A stretch of DNA of 64,000 nt from Mycolicibacterium xanthum (GCF_019710635.1 NZ_JAIFZS010000025.1:1-64000), one strand, 5' to 3'. Positions 19,356-28,376 are shown, counted from the first letter of the stretch. Notes: a model not told the origin generated them from the sequence alone. Made by a program: numbers and translations.

Positions 19356-19418
19356 CGCCGAAATGGCATTCCGGCAGTAAAAGGTCGAGTGGCGGCCTGC
19401 TGGAATGCCATTTCGGCG
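19356..19418. terminator. bidirectional hairpin between ftsK and argA
   Basis: Arms CGCCGAAATGGCATTCC (19356-19372) and GGAATGCCATTTCGGCG (19402-19418) pair perfectly over 17 bp. Pairing extends to 22 bp with one G-U, around a 19-nt loop. The element sits between the convergent ends of ftsK (19346) and argA (19442), so a shared transcription terminator is the simplest reading. It lacks a clear U-tract, which is common in mycobacteria. Confidence 0.65.
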
Positions 19419-19441
19419 AGGCTGCGAGGTCTTCGGCGATG

Positions 19442-19963
19442 TCAGAGGGTGAGCAGCATCCGGGTGTTGCCCAGGATGTTGGGCTTGACGTAGGACAGGT
19501 CGAGGAACTCCGCCACGCCGGTGTCGTAGGACCGGCACATCTCCTCGTAGACCTCGGCGGTGACCGGGGTGCCGTCGATCTCGACGAAACCGTGCCTGCC
19601 GAAGAACTCGACCTCGAAGGTGAGCACGAAGATCCGCCGCAGGTGCAGGTCGGCGGCGACGTCCAGGAGGCGCCTGACGAGAGCGTGGCCGACACCGTGC
19701 CCGCGGACCTTGGGGTGCACCGCCACGGTGCGGACCTCGCCCAGGTCCGACCACATCACGTGCAGCGCGCCGCACCCGATCAGCTCACCAGCCAGTTCGG
19801 CCACCCAGAACTCCTGGACGGCCTCGTAGAGGTTGACGAGGTTCTTCTCCAGCAGGATCTTGCCGGAGTAGATGTCGACGAGCGCCTTGATGGCCGGCAC
19901 GTCGGAGGTGCGGGCACGCCGCACGACGGGTTGCCCGGCGGACTCACCGGCGTCTGCGCTCAC
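19442..19963 (-). CDS. argA: amino-acid N-acetyltransferase (Rv2747 type)
   Basis: A 173-residue GNAT protein that acetylates glutamate (and glutamine in M. tuberculosis) as the first step of arginine synthesis. RRARTSDVPAIKALVD starts the fold; the acetyl-CoA loop is VHPKVRGHGVGHALV (RGxGxG/A type). EVEFFGRHGFVEIDGTPV is the FYxRxGF-like strand. The GTG at 19961-19963 is chosen because a TACTCT -10 box at 19971-19976 (minus strand) leaves 7 nt, giving a leaderless start, and because the resulting length matches the M. tuberculosis protein. Divergent from pgsA3. Confidence 0.9.
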   Translation of the reverse strand: MSADAGESAGQPVVRRARTSDVPAIKALVDIYSGKILLEKNLVNLYEAVQEFWVAELAGELIGCGALHVMWSDLGEVRTVAVHPKVRGHGVGHALVRRLLDVAADLHLRRIFVLTFEVEFFGRHGFVEIDGTPVTAEVYEEMCRSYDTGVAEFLDLSYVKPNILGNTRMLLTL

Positions 19964-20005
19964 ACACCGAAGAGTATCGGTTTGGCCAACAAGTATTCTG
20001 TGGCG

Positions 20006-20602
20006 GTGCCGGGCCAGCCAGATACCGATCCGGTGGTTCCGCGTGCCAGTGTGGCGAACCTGGCCAATGCGCTGACCATCGTGCGGCTGGCGCTGGTCCC
20101 CGTCTTCCTGGTGGTGCTCTTCGTCGGTGACGGGCATGAAACGTTCTGGCGGGTAATCGCATTCATCGTGTTCGTGGCGGCGGTCATCACCGACCGTTTC
20201 GACGGCGCCCTGGCCCGCAGCTACGGCATGGTCACCGAATTCGGCACCCTGGCCGACCCGATCGCTGACAAGGCGCTGATCGGCGCCGCGCTGATCGGGC
20301 TGTCGGTGCTGGGCGACCTGCCCTGGTGGGTGACCGTGGTGATTCTGCTGCGCGAGGTCGGCGTCACCGTGTTGCGCTTCGCGGTGCTACGGCGGGGGGT
20401 CATCCCGGCCAGTCGCGGCGGCAAGCTCAAAACCCTGGTCCAGGCGGTGGCGATCGGTCTTTTCATCCTCCCGCTGAGCGGTGGGTGGCTGGTCGGGGCC
20501 TGGGTGGTGATGGCGGCGGCGGTGGTGCTGACGGTGCTCACCGGCGTCGACTACTTCGTCTCGGCGGTCAGGGATTGGCGTGGACGACCCACTGGTCACT
20601 GA
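20006..20602 (+). CDS. pgsA3: CDP-alcohol phosphatidyltransferase (phosphatidylglycerophosphate synthase-like)
   Basis: A membrane enzyme of the CDP-alcohol phosphotransferase family, joining a CDP-diacylglycerol to an alcohol, usually glycerol-3-phosphate. The family motif D-x2-D-G-x2-A-R-x8-G-x3-D-x3-D is visible as DRFDGALARSYGMVTEFGTLADPIADK. About five membrane helices follow. The start is uncertain. GTG at 20006 is preferred because a TATTCT -10 box at 19994-19999 leaves 6 nt (leaderless), giving 198 residues. GTG at 20000 or TTG at 19982 would extend the protein by 2 or 8 residues. Equivalent to Rv2746c. The CinA-type gene overlaps its end by 23 nt. Confidence 0.9.
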   Translation: MPGQPDTDPVVPRASVANLANALTIVRLALVPVFLVVLFVGDGHETFWRVIAFIVFVAAVITDRFDGALARSYGMVTEFGTLADPIADKALIGAALIGLSVLGDLPWWVTVVILLREVGVTVLRFAVLRRGVIPASRGGKLKTLVQAVAIGLFILPLSGGWLVGAWVVMAAAVVLTVLTGVDYFVSAVRDWRGRPTGH

Positions 20603-21068
20603 CGACGCCCGGGCGCTGGTCGCCGATCTCACGGTGCGCAGGCAGACGGTCGCGACCGCGGAGTCGCTGACGGCCGGCCTGCTGGCCGCGACACTGGCCG
20701 GGGTGCCGGGCGCCAGCGTGGTGCTGCGCGGCGGGCTGGTGACCTACACGGTCGAGTCCAAGATCGAGTTGGCCGGCGTGGCGCCGGAGCTGCTGGCCGA
20801 CGTGGGGCCGGTGGCAGGGCCCACGGCGCGCGCGCTGGCCGTCGGCGCCCAGCAGCGCTGCGGTGCGACCTGGGGTGTGGGGCTGACCGGCGTGGCGGGT
20901 CCGGAACCCCACGGCGGACATCGGGTCGGCACGGTGTTCCTCGGGGTGGCCGGGCCGGTGGACACCGAGGTCGACGCACTACTGCTGGACGGCTCACGCT
21001 GGGACATCCGTCAGGCGGCGGTCCACGCGGCGCTACTGGTGCTGCGCCACCTCGTCGAGCAGCAGTGA
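20580..21068 (+). CDS. CinA C-terminal domain protein (nicotinamide-nucleotide amidohydrolase type)
   Basis: A 162-residue stand-alone CinA C-terminal (PncC) domain. PncC enzymes deamidate nicotinamide mononucleotide to nicotinate mononucleotide in pyridine-nucleotide salvage. The Ser-Tyr-Lys residues appear as S29 in TAESLTAG, Y56 in LVTYT and K61 in VESKIEL; GLTGVAGPEPHGG is the substrate loop. It overlaps the pgsA3 end by 23 nt, so it is translationally coupled. I do not recall a homologue at this position in M. tuberculosis. The older name is competence/damage-inducible protein CinA. Confidence 0.85.
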   Translation: MDDPLVTDDARALVADLTVRRQTVATAESLTAGLLAATLAGVPGASVVLRGGLVTYTVESKIELAGVAPELLADVGPVAGPTARALAVGAQQRCGATWGVGLTGVAGPEPHGGHRVGTVFLGVAGPVDTEVDALLLDGSRWDIRQAAVHAALLVLRHLVEQQ

Positions 21069-21095
21069 GCGACCGGATTTTGGTGCCCCGATCGG

Positions 21096-21122
21096 GGAAC
21101 CATCCGGGTGACACCGCGCGTT
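21096..21122 (+). promoter_or_regulatory. ECF sigma-factor (SigE/SigH-type) promoter of clgR
   Basis: GGAAC at 21096-21100 followed by CGTT at 21119-21122 matches the -35/-10 pattern of mycobacterial SigE/SigH promoters (GGAAC then CGTT, spacing 17-18 nt). It lies 64 nt upstream of clgR. In M. tuberculosis the clgR-pspA operon is known to be driven by SigE during envelope stress, which agrees with this site. Confidence 0.6.
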
Positions 21123-21186
21123 GGGGTTGATAACGAATAGATGAGGGTTGATGAGGCTGCCGACGCGACCGGAAAGGAACAGTGCG

Positions 21187-21519
21187 ATGACGCCATTGTT
21201 GCGCGAGGTGATCGGCGACGTGTTGCGTCGCGCCCGGGTCGAGCAGGGCCGGACCCTGCGCGAGGTGTCGGACTCGGCGCGCGTGAGCCTGGGCTATCTC
21301 TCCGAGGTGGAGCGGGGCCGTAAAGAGGCCTCCAGCGAGCTGCTCGGGGCGATCTGCGGCGCCCTGGAAGTCCCGCTGTCGCGGGTGTTGTCGGAGGCCG
21401 GCGACGAGCTGGCGCTCGAGGAGTCCCGGGCCGCTGCGCGCGAGGCGGCCGGCACCGCCAACATCGACGTCAGCACCAAGGTCGTCATTCCCCAGGTGGT
21501 GTCGATGGCGGTGGCCTGA
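21187..21519 (+). CDS. clgR: transcriptional activator ClgR
   Basis: A 110-residue XRE-type helix-turn-helix regulator that activates clp protease genes and the psp response. The HTH spans about residues 18-45 ([20 protein letters not shown], then [12 protein letters not shown]). The C-terminal [15 protein letters not shown] is a ClgR hallmark; such hydrophobic ends are degrons for ClpP. ATG at 21187 has AAAGGA upstream and gives the family length. An ECF-type promoter lies upstream and pspA follows, so this is the first gene of the clgR-pspA-pspM stress operon. Confidence 0.95.
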   Translation: MTPLLREVIGDVLRRARVEQGRTLREVSDSARVSLGYLSEVERGRKEASSELLGAICGALEVPLSRVLSEAGDELALEESRAAAREAAGTANIDVSTKVVIPQVVSMAVA

Positions 21520-21621
21520 TCCGTTTCCCCGAGCAGGGGTGTGGTGATCTGCGCAGAACCGATAGGTTGGGGTCTAGGCACAGCCGACACTGTTCGACAC
21601 ACACGAAGGCGGAATGAACTC

Positions 21622-22446
21622 ATGGCCAACCCGTTCGTCAAGGCATGGCGCTACCTGATGGCGCTGTTCAGCTCGAAGGTTGACGAGTACGCCGATCCGA
21701 AGGTGCAGATCCAGCAGGCCATCGAGGAGGCGCAGCGCCAGCACCAGGGGCTGACGCAGCAGGCGGCCCAGGTGATCGGCAACCAGCGCCAGCTGGAGAT
21801 GCGGCTGAACCGTCAGCTCGCCGATATCGAGAAGCTGCAGGTCAACGTCCGTCAGGCGCTCACCCTCGCCGACCAGGCGGTCGCGGCCGGCGACGCCACC
21901 AAGGCCACCGAGTACAACAACGCCGCCGAGGCGTTCGCGGCGCAGCTGGTCACCGCCGAGCAGAGTGTCGAGGACCTCAAGGCCCTGCACGATCAGGCCC
22001 TGCAGGCCGCCGCGCAGGCGAAGAAGGCCGTCGAGCAGAACGCGATGGTGCTGCAGCAGAAGATCGCCGAACGCACCAAGCTGCTCAGCCAGCTCGAGCA
22101 GGCCAAGATGCAGGAACAGGTCAGCGCGTCGCTGCGGTCGATGAGCGAGATCGCCGCTCCGGGCAACACGCCCAGCCTCGATGAGGTGCGCGACAAGATC
22201 GAGCGTCGCTACGCCAACGCGATGGGGGCCGCCGAGCTTGCACAGAACTCGGTGCAGGGCCGGATGATGGAGGTCCAGCAGGCCAGCGTGCAGATGGCGG
22301 GCCATTCCCGGCTGGAGCAGATCCGGGCGTCGATGCGAGGTGAGCAGTTGCCGGCAGGCGGCGCCACCTCCGCCACGCCCAGCCAGACGCCTGCGAGTCC
22401 CGCGGCCACGCCCGAACCGACACCGGAAAATCCGCTGTCGCAGTAA
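21622..22446 (+). CDS. pspA: phage shock protein A homologue (35-kDa antigen type)
   Basis: A 274-residue PspA/IM30 (ESCRT-III-like) protein that binds stressed membranes. The N-terminal amphipathic segment [20 protein letters not shown] is followed by a continuous coiled coil rich in Gln, Ala and Glu (about residues 25-215). A Pro/Thr-rich tail (about 245-274) extends beyond the core. It lies about 100 nt after clgR and 28 nt before pspM. In M. tuberculosis Rv2744c interacts with both partners, so the three genes act as one envelope-stress module. Confidence 0.95.
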   Translation: MANPFVKAWRYLMALFSSKVDEYADPKVQIQQAIEEAQRQHQGLTQQAAQVIGNQRQLEMRLNRQLADIEKLQVNVRQALTLADQAVAAGDATKATEYNNAAEAFAAQLVTAEQSVEDLKALHDQALQAAAQAKKAVEQNAMVLQQKIAERTKLLSQLEQAKMQEQVSASLRSMSEIAAPGNTPSLDEVRDKIERRYANAMGAAELAQNSVQGRMMEVQQASVQMAGHSRLEQIRASMRGEQLPAGGATSATPSQTPASPAATPEPTPENPLSQ

Positions 22447-22473
22447 CTCTCACGAAAGTCACGCCGTAACGTC

Positions 22474-23292
22474 ATGAGCAACCCGACCAGCAGACCGCAG
22501 GCCTGGCGCTCGTTGGCGCAGCGCGGCGTCGACACCGCTGCGGAGTGGTCGGACGTGCTGGCCGAGAGGCTGTATGCCGCCGCCGATCCGCGGGCCAAGC
22601 TGCTGCGCAAGCGGCGCTGGGCCCTGCGGCTCGGGGTGTTCTTCACCGTCTCGGCGGTGTTCTGGGTGGGTGTGACGGGTCTGCTCGCGTCCTGGAGCAC
22701 CCCGGTGTGGGCGCTGTTCATCCCGTCGCCGATCGCCGTCGGTGCCGCGTTCCTGGCCACCCTGTCGTTTCTGCGTTACCGCTGGTTGCGCGGGGAGCCG
22801 CTGCCCCCGCAACGGTCCCGCGCCGCACACCGGCTGCCGCCGTGGGGGTCGGCCGCCCGGGCGCCGATGACGGCGCTGGCCACCTCCGAGCGCGGCCTGT
22901 TCTCGCTGATCGGCGTCATGGAGCGCGGCCGGATGCTGCCCGCCGACGAACTGCTCGAACTGCGGGTGACCGCCGAGCAGACCGCCGCCACCATGGCCGC
23001 GACGGCCACCGAGGTGGTGTCGATGGAGAAGGCGGTCAAGGCGGCGCCGCAGTCGCGTGCCCACCTGGCCCCGACGATCGCGGCGTTCACCACCCAGCTC
23101 GACCGCGGCGCGCGCCAGTACAACGAGATGGTCTCCGCGGCAGCTCAATTGGTGTCGGCGGCGAACTCCGGTTCGATGTCGAGCTCGCCGATGACGCAGC
23201 GGCGCTACCGCGACGAGCTGGTGCTGGCGACCGACCGGCTGACCGGCTGGGCGCAGGCCTTCGACGAGCTCGGCCGGCTGCGCGGGGCGTAG
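22474..23292 (+). CDS. pspM: phage shock envelope stress protein PspM
   Basis: A 272-residue membrane protein equivalent to Rv2743c. A charged N-terminus precedes two hydrophobic helices at about residues 50-70 and 75-98 (ALRLGVFFTVSAVFWVGVTG and the following one). Then a basic loop and a long helical cytoplasmic domain follow, with coiled-coil character (ELLELRVTAEQTAATMAATA). PspM anchors PspA at the membrane in M. tuberculosis. The fourth gene of the M. tuberculosis operon (Rv2742c) is not seen after it: the 135 nt up to the next gene hold no convincing ORF. Confidence 0.9.
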   Translation: MSNPTSRPQAWRSLAQRGVDTAAEWSDVLAERLYAAADPRAKLLRKRRWALRLGVFFTVSAVFWVGVTGLLASWSTPVWALFIPSPIAVGAAFLATLSFLRYRWLRGEPLPPQRSRAAHRLPPWGSAARAPMTALATSERGLFSLIGVMERGRMLPADELLELRVTAEQTAATMAATATEVVSMEKAVKAAPQSRAHLAPTIAAFTTQLDRGARQYNEMVSAAAQLVSAANSGSMSSSPMTQRRYRDELVLATDRLTGWAQAFDELGRLRGA

Positions 23293-23427
23293 CCGGGCCC
23301 GGTCACGTCACGTCGCGGGCCAGCAGGTCCTGCCGGGTGTCGCGGCGCACCACCAGCCGGGCATGCCCGCCGGCGACGAGCACCACCGGGATGCGGCACG
23401 CGGGGCGTTCCCTTCGGCCGGCCCCGG

Positions 23428-23889
23428 TCACAAGGTCGACCGCAGCGACGGTATGACCAGGCCCGCCAGGGCCCGCAGCGGTGCCTTGACCATGAACTCG
23501 AAGTAGTCGAAGTGGTCGCGCCACAGCGTGATCTGGCCGTCGCGTAGCTCGAACGAGCCGCACACCCAGAATTGCAGCCGAAGCGGGCCGAAGATCAGCG
23601 CGTCGGTGCGTTCGGTGAGCACCGTGTCGCCGTCCTCGGCGATCCGGTGGAACTTCACGCCGAAGCCGGTGCGGCCCTGCATGCTGCGCAGCATCTTCAT
23701 GGCGCGGTTGCGCCCGCGAATCGAGGGCAGCCCGACGTTCTGCCACAACAGGTCGGGTGCGGCCAGTGACTCCATGGTGTCGAAGTCCTCGTCGGCCAGC
23801 GCGAACAGGAAGCTCTGCACGGTCTGGGCATTGTCGGCCGGTGCGGCGGGCGGGGTCGGCATCGGCGGATTGGTGGCCTCGTCGGTCAT
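23428..23889 (-). CDS. ephG: limonene-1,2-epoxide hydrolase family protein
   Basis: A 153-residue protein of the limonene-epoxide-hydrolase/SnoaL fold, equivalent to M. tuberculosis EphG (Rv2740). The catalytic triad of this class appears as R94 and D96 in TERTDALIFG and D125 in WRDHFDYF. These enzymes open epoxides by direct hydrolysis; EphG of M. tuberculosis acts on fatty-acid and steroid epoxides. A Pro-rich N-terminus (MPTPPAAP) precedes the fold. The ATG at 23889 is near the start of the divergent glycosyltransferase gene. Confidence 0.88.
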   Translation of the reverse strand: MTDEATNPPMPTPPAAPADNAQTVQSFLFALADEDFDTMESLAAPDLLWQNVGLPSIRGRNRAMKMLRSMQGRTGFGVKFHRIAEDGDTVLTERTDALIFGPLRLQFWVCGSFELRDGQITLWRDHFDYFEFMVKAPLRALAGLVIPSLRSTL

Positions 23890-23931
23890 ATCGCCCGAGC
23901 CTAACGGCGGACGCTGTGGCAGGGTAGCCGC

Positions 23932-25104
23932 ATGCGCGTCGCCGTGGTCGCCGGACCCGACCCTGGTCACGCGTTTCCGGCGCTTGCGCTGTGCCTGAAG
24001 TTCCTGGCCGCAGGCGACGACCCCACGCTGCTCACCGGCACCAGGTGGCTGGATCTGGCCCGTGAGCACGGCATCGGAGCGGTCGAACTGGCGGGGCTGG
24101 ATCCGACCGCGGACGACGACGACGGCGACGCCGGGGCCAAGATCCACCGGCGCGCCGCGCGGATGGCGCTGCTCAACCGCGAGACCATCGCCGGCCTGGC
24201 ACCGGATCTGGTGATCTCGGATTCGATCACCACCTGCGGTGGTCTGGCGGCCGACCTGCTCGGGCTGCCCTGGATCGAGCTGAACACCCACCCGCTGTAC
24301 CGGCCGTCGAAGGGGTTGCCACCGGTCGGCAGTGGTCTGGCCCCCGGAGTCGGGGTCCGCGGGCGGCTCCGCGACGCGGTGCTGCGGGCGCTGAGCGCGC
24401 GCTCGTGGCGCACCGGCCTGCGCCAGCGCTCGGCCGCCCGCGTCGAGATCGGCCTGCCCGCCGAGGATCCGGGGCCGCTGCGGCGCCTGATCGCCACGCT
24501 GCCCGCGTTGGAGGTGCCCCGCCCGGACTGGCCCGCGGAGGCGGTGGTGGTGGGCCCGCTGCACTTCGAGCCGACGACCGACGTGCTGGCGATCCCGGCC
24601 GGCGACGGTCCCGTCGTCGTGGTGGCGCCGTCGACCGCCACCACCGGTGCGCGCGGCCTGGCCGAACTGGCACTCGAGACCCTGGTGCCCGGCGAGGTGC
24701 TGCCCCCGGGTTCCCGGGTGGTGGTGTCGCGGCTGGACGGCCCCGACGGCACGGTGCCGCCGTGGGCCGTCGTCGGCCTCGGGCGTCAGGACGAACTGCT
24801 GGCGGGCGCCGATCTGCTGATCTGCGGCGGCGGGCACGGCACGGTGGCCAAGTCGCTGCTCGCCGGGGTGCCGATGGTGGTGGTCCCCGGTGGTGGGGAT
24901 CAGTGGGAGATCGCGAATCGTGTTGTGCGGCAGGGTAGCGCGCAGCTGATCCGGCCGTTGAGCGCGGATGCCCTGGCTGTCGCGGTCGGTGAGGTGCTGG
25001 GCTCGCAGAGCTATCGGCAGGCTGCGCGCCGGGCCGGTGCCGGGGTCGCGGAGGTCGCCGATCCGGTACGGGTGTGCCATGACGCGCTCGGCGCCTGGGC
25101 GTAG
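23932..25104 (+). CDS. GT-B glycosyltransferase (Rv2739c type)
   Basis: A 390-residue UDP-glycosyltransferase-like protein. The N-terminal half starts MRVAVVAGPDPGHAFPALAL (acceptor domain). The C-terminal half holds the donor-binding region LLICGGGHGTVAKSLLAGVP and VVVPGGGDQWEIANRV, the GGxGT and PxxxDQ pattern of GT1 enzymes. Acceptor and sugar are unknown; mycobacterial relatives glycosylate lipids. It is followed by the DUF3046 gene, matching the Rv2739c-Rv2738c order. Confidence 0.85.
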   Translation: MRVAVVAGPDPGHAFPALALCLKFLAAGDDPTLLTGTRWLDLAREHGIGAVELAGLDPTADDDDGDAGAKIHRRAARMALLNRETIAGLAPDLVISDSITTCGGLAADLLGLPWIELNTHPLYRPSKGLPPVGSGLAPGVGVRGRLRDAVLRALSARSWRTGLRQRSAARVEIGLPAEDPGPLRRLIATLPALEVPRPDWPAEAVVVGPLHFEPTTDVLAIPAGDGPVVVVAPSTATTGARGLAELALETLVPGEVLPPGSRVVVSRLDGPDGTVPPWAVVGLGRQDELLAGADLLICGGGHGTVAKSLLAGVPMVVVPGGGDQWEIANRVVRQGSAQLIRPLSADALAVAVGEVLGSQSYRQAARRAGAGVAEVADPVRVCHDALGAWA

Positions 25105-25113
25105 GTTGGGCCC

Positions 25114-25308
25114 GTGCGACTGACGGAGTTCCACGGACTGGTCGAGGGCCAGTTCGGCGCGGTGCGGGCGTCGTCGATGCTGGTCGACCATGTGCTGACG
25201 ACGATGGGCGGGCGGACCGCCGCGCAGGCCATCGAGGACGGGGTCGATCCGCGCGACGTGTGGCGGGCGCTGTGTGCCGATTTCGACGTTCCCCGCGACC
25301 AGTGGTGA
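25114..25308 (+). CDS. DUF3046 small protein (Rv2738c type)
   Basis: A 64-residue protein conserved next to recA in actinobacteria: MRLTEFHGLVEGQFG, then SMLVDHVLTTMGGRTAAQAI and ending WRALCADFDVPRDQW. GTG at 25114 follows a TAGGTT -10 box (25102-25107) by 6 nt, so it is probably leaderless and independently transcribed. In M. tuberculosis recA follows directly; here the hydrogenase island lies between. Function unknown; no catalytic motif seen. Confidence 0.9.
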   Translation: MRLTEFHGLVEGQFGAVRASSMLVDHVLTTMGGRTAAQAIEDGVDPRDVWRALCADFDVPRDQW

Positions 25309-25319
25309 CCGCTGCCCGT

Positions 25320-26070
25320 TCAGAGTGGGGCTCGGGTGCCGTTCACCAGATCCAGCGTCTGTTGTGTCGCCTGCTGCAGCGCGACGCAGTCGGCTTCTGT
25401 CAATGACCCGCACACCCAGTCCCAATGTGCGGCGACGGTGTCGCCGACCGCCGGCGTGCCGGTCAGCGACCTCCCGGATCTGCTCCACCGCACCCTTTCG
25501 GTGCACGGATCGCCTGGTGTCAACCGGCCGCCGGAGTCGAGGGTCAGCTGCGGCGATCGCATCAGCACGTGCTCGTCGTCGACGGCCTCGACGGTGCCCC
25601 ACCGGATCCGGCAGTTCTGCAGAATCCGTAGCGGTGTAACGGGGTCCTTGCGCAGGAAGCGCACCCACGGGTAGACGACGAAGACGTGAAAGCTGTGGTG
25701 CGCCAGGGCTGATGCATCCGCATCCACGACGCCGAGTAACCCGGTCACCTGCCGGGCGAACGCCGTGCGCAGATGCCGGATCAGCCCGCCGCCGTCGACC
25801 GTGTCGAGGAGCCCGCCACCGATCCAATAGCTCCGCACCACGGCGAGGTCGAGAGGGTCGTCGATGCCCGCGGCCGCCGCGATGACCTCCAGATACGGCC
25901 AGGCGCCGTCGAACTTGCGCGCCACCGAAGCCACCCGCTCGCCGGAGAGCAGGCCGGACCCCTCATCTGCCGGTCCGCAGTAGCCGAGCTCGTTCGGCGG
26001 GAAGGCATACCGCGCGAACAGCGCTTGGCCTGCAGCCGGCGGCGGTGTGCCGCCGGGCCGCGATGCCAAC

Positions 26071-26078
<8 letters not shown>
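25320..26078 (-). CDS. DUF6390 hydrogenase-cluster protein
   Basis: A 252-residue soluble protein found with group 1h hydrogenases in actinobacteria. Recognisable segments are [20 protein letters not shown] at the N-terminus, [20 protein letters not shown], then [18 protein letters not shown] and [20 protein letters not shown] at the end. Conserved Tyr/Cys/Gly positions hint at a binding role, but no cofactor motif is certain. It starts within the last codons of hypD (8-nt overlap) and ends the hydrogenase operon. The role in maturation or electron transfer is unknown. Confidence 0.75.
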
Positions 26079-27171
<1,093 letters not shown>

Positions 27172-27175
27172 GAGG

Positions 27176-27457
27176 TCACCTCTGACCGGCCTGCCGGGCG
27201 GCCGCTTCGAAGCCGTCGGCGAACTCCTCCTCGAGGACGCCGAGGCGCTCGAACTCCGCCAGCGTGCGCATCGCGGCCTCCTCGTCGAGTCGCTGGATCG
27301 CGAATCCGACGTGTACGACCACGTACTGGCCCACTTCGGCATCCGGAATGTAGTGCAGACAAACGTCTTTCTCGACTCCACCGAAGTCGACGACCGACAT
27401 CAGCGCGCCGTCACGCTCCTCGATGCTGATGATCTTGCCGGGCACCGCCAAACACAT
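27176..27457 (-). CDS. hypC: hydrogenase assembly chaperone HypC (copy 1)
   Basis: A 93-residue HypC/HypG/HupF chaperone. The essential N-terminal [15 protein letters not shown] has Cys2, which binds the iron-cyanide group with Hyp[33 protein letters not shown] is the OB-fold with the conserved VHxGFA segment. It starts inside the end of the second hypC-like gene (47-nt overlap). It differs from that gene in length and in the C-terminal helix, so the two are diverged paralogues. Confidence 0.93.
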   Translation of the reverse strand: MCLAVPGKIISIEERDGALMSVVDFGGVEKDVCLHYIPDAEVGQYVVVHVGFAIQRLDEEAAMRTLAEFERLGVLEEEFADGFEAAARQAGQR

Positions 27458-27749
27458 CGGCCCACTCCCTTCTGAGGTCGGCGGCCGGCCGGTCGTCGTC
27501 GACGTCCTCGATGTCGCGGCCCCGGCCCATCAGTTCCAGTCCGTGCAGCGCAGCCTCGGCGCCGGCCGCGTCGGTCTTCTCGACGACGAATCCCATGTGG
27601 ATGATCACCCAGTCGCCGGGGCGGAATGTCTCCTCGGGCAGCATCCCGACATTGACCCTGCGGTGCTCGCCGGCCACGTCGACGAGGGCCAACTGGTCCC
27701 CATAGCCGTCGATCATGCCGACGACCTGTCCCGGGATACCCAGACACAT
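27411..27749 (-). CDS. hydrogenase assembly chaperone HypC (copy 2, extended)
   Basis: A 112-residue second HypC-like protein. It begins MCLGIPGQVVGMIDGYGDQL with the critical Cys2 and carries WVIIHMGFVVEK, the conserved HxGF segment. The C-terminus is longer ([18 protein letters not shown]) and ends in a His-containing tail. Start at 27749, directly after the protease gene (2-nt gap). Having two HypC paralogues in one operon suggests a division of labour, for instance one serving HypD and one delivering to the large subunit, as proposed for HypC/HypX-like pairs. That is inference. Confidence 0.88.
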   Translation of the reverse strand: MCLGIPGQVVGMIDGYGDQLALVDVAGEHRRVNVGMLPEETFRPGDWVIIHMGFVVEKTDAAGAEAALHGLELMGRGRDIEDVDDDRPAADLRREWADVFGGARQDHQHRGA

Positions 27750-27751
27750 GG

Positions 27752-28252
27752 TCAACCCCTCGTCGCGGCGGGCCGGGCCAGCAGCCCGGCCAGTGTGGTC
27801 TCGATGGCCTGCACGGCGGGGCCGACAGCGGCCGTGACGGGTTCGGACAGGCCGATACCCTCCTCCACGGTGCTGACCTCGCATCCGATGACCACCGTGT
27901 AGGGCGGGGTGCCGCCCAGTGCCTTCAGGCTGGCGAACACCGCGGCCGGGTCCATCGCGTGCGCATCGAGACCAATTGTTCTGGAAAGGCTTTCAGGTTC
28001 AGCCTGGAAGACGTGCACGGTGCCGGGTGCCCCTCGGTCGGGGATGGCGTCGACCAGCACCAGCGCTGCGCATCCGTCGAGCAGGTCGTAGGCCAGGTGC
28101 ATGCCCCTGATGCCGTAGTCGATCAGCTGCACCGGCGGTCGCGCGAGTTTCGGCGGGACGTGACGCAACACCTCGGGGCCGAAGCCGTCGTCTCCGAGGA
28201 ATATGTTCCCGATCCCGGCTACCAGTATCCGGGACGTGGTGCGGCCGTCCAC
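27752..28252 (-). CDS. hydrogenase maturation protease (HyaD/HoxM type)
   Basis: A 166-residue endopeptidase that removes the C-terminal tail of the hydrogenase large subunit after nickel insertion. GIGNIFLGDDGFGPEV carries the first nickel-binding acid. QLIDYGIRGMHLAYDLLDG holds the second and LDAHAMDPAAVF the histidine, matching the Glu/Asp/His set of HybD. GTG at 28252 is preferred because the fold starts directly after it. Its probable substrate is HhyL in the same operon, which has a 22-residue tail after the last metal-site histidine. Confidence 0.9.
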   Translation of the reverse strand: MDGRTTSRILVAGIGNIFLGDDGFGPEVLRHVPPKLARPPVQLIDYGIRGMHLAYDLLDGCAALVLVDAIPDRGAPGTVHVFQAEPESLSRTIGLDAHAMDPAAVFASLKALGGTPPYTVVIGCEVSTVEEGIGLSEPVTAAVGPAVQAIETTLAGLLARPAATRG

Positions 28253-28256
28253 CGGT

Positions 28257-28376
28257 TCACATGCGACGCATCTTGAGGTAGCGCTGAACGTCCGGGATGG
28301 ACCGGACGCCGACCAGCACTCCCGCCAGCAATACGGCTGCCACCACGCCCACGGCAACCCAACCGACTACTTCCAT
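28257..28376 (-). CDS. DUF6893-type 39-residue membrane peptide
   Basis: A tiny gene in the hydrogenase operon encoding 39 residues: a single membrane helix (VVGWVAVGVVAAVLLAGVLV) followed by a basic tail (RSIPDVQRYLKMRRM). GAGGAG at 28383-28388 sits at the right distance from the ATG, supporting translation. The start overlaps the end of the 444-residue gene by 10 nt. Similar small proteins accompany group 1h hydrogenases; a membrane anchor or stabiliser for the otherwise soluble enzyme is a reasonable but untested idea. Confidence 0.7.
   Translation of the reverse strand: MEVVGWVAVGVVAAVLLAGVLVGVRSIPDVQRYLKMRRM

Noticed and set aside
17310..19775. 821-codon minus-strand frame opposite ftsK
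   Set aside because: Antisense shadow in high-GC coding sequence; His/Arg/Gly-rich, no domain.
19982..20005. TTG start of pgsA3 at 19982
   Set aside because: No good ribosome-binding site, and it would lie upstream of the apparent -10 box; noted as an alternative only.
23293..23427. Short minus-strand peptide ending RLVVRRDTRQDLLARDVT after ephG
   Set aside because: Looked like a protein C-terminus but has no start of its own and no family I can name; it overlaps the ephG 3' end in another frame.
25108..25320. Attachment site or tRNA marking integration of the hydrogenase island
   Set aside because: I found no tRNA gene, integrase or direct repeat at either border (25.3 kb or 36-37 kb).
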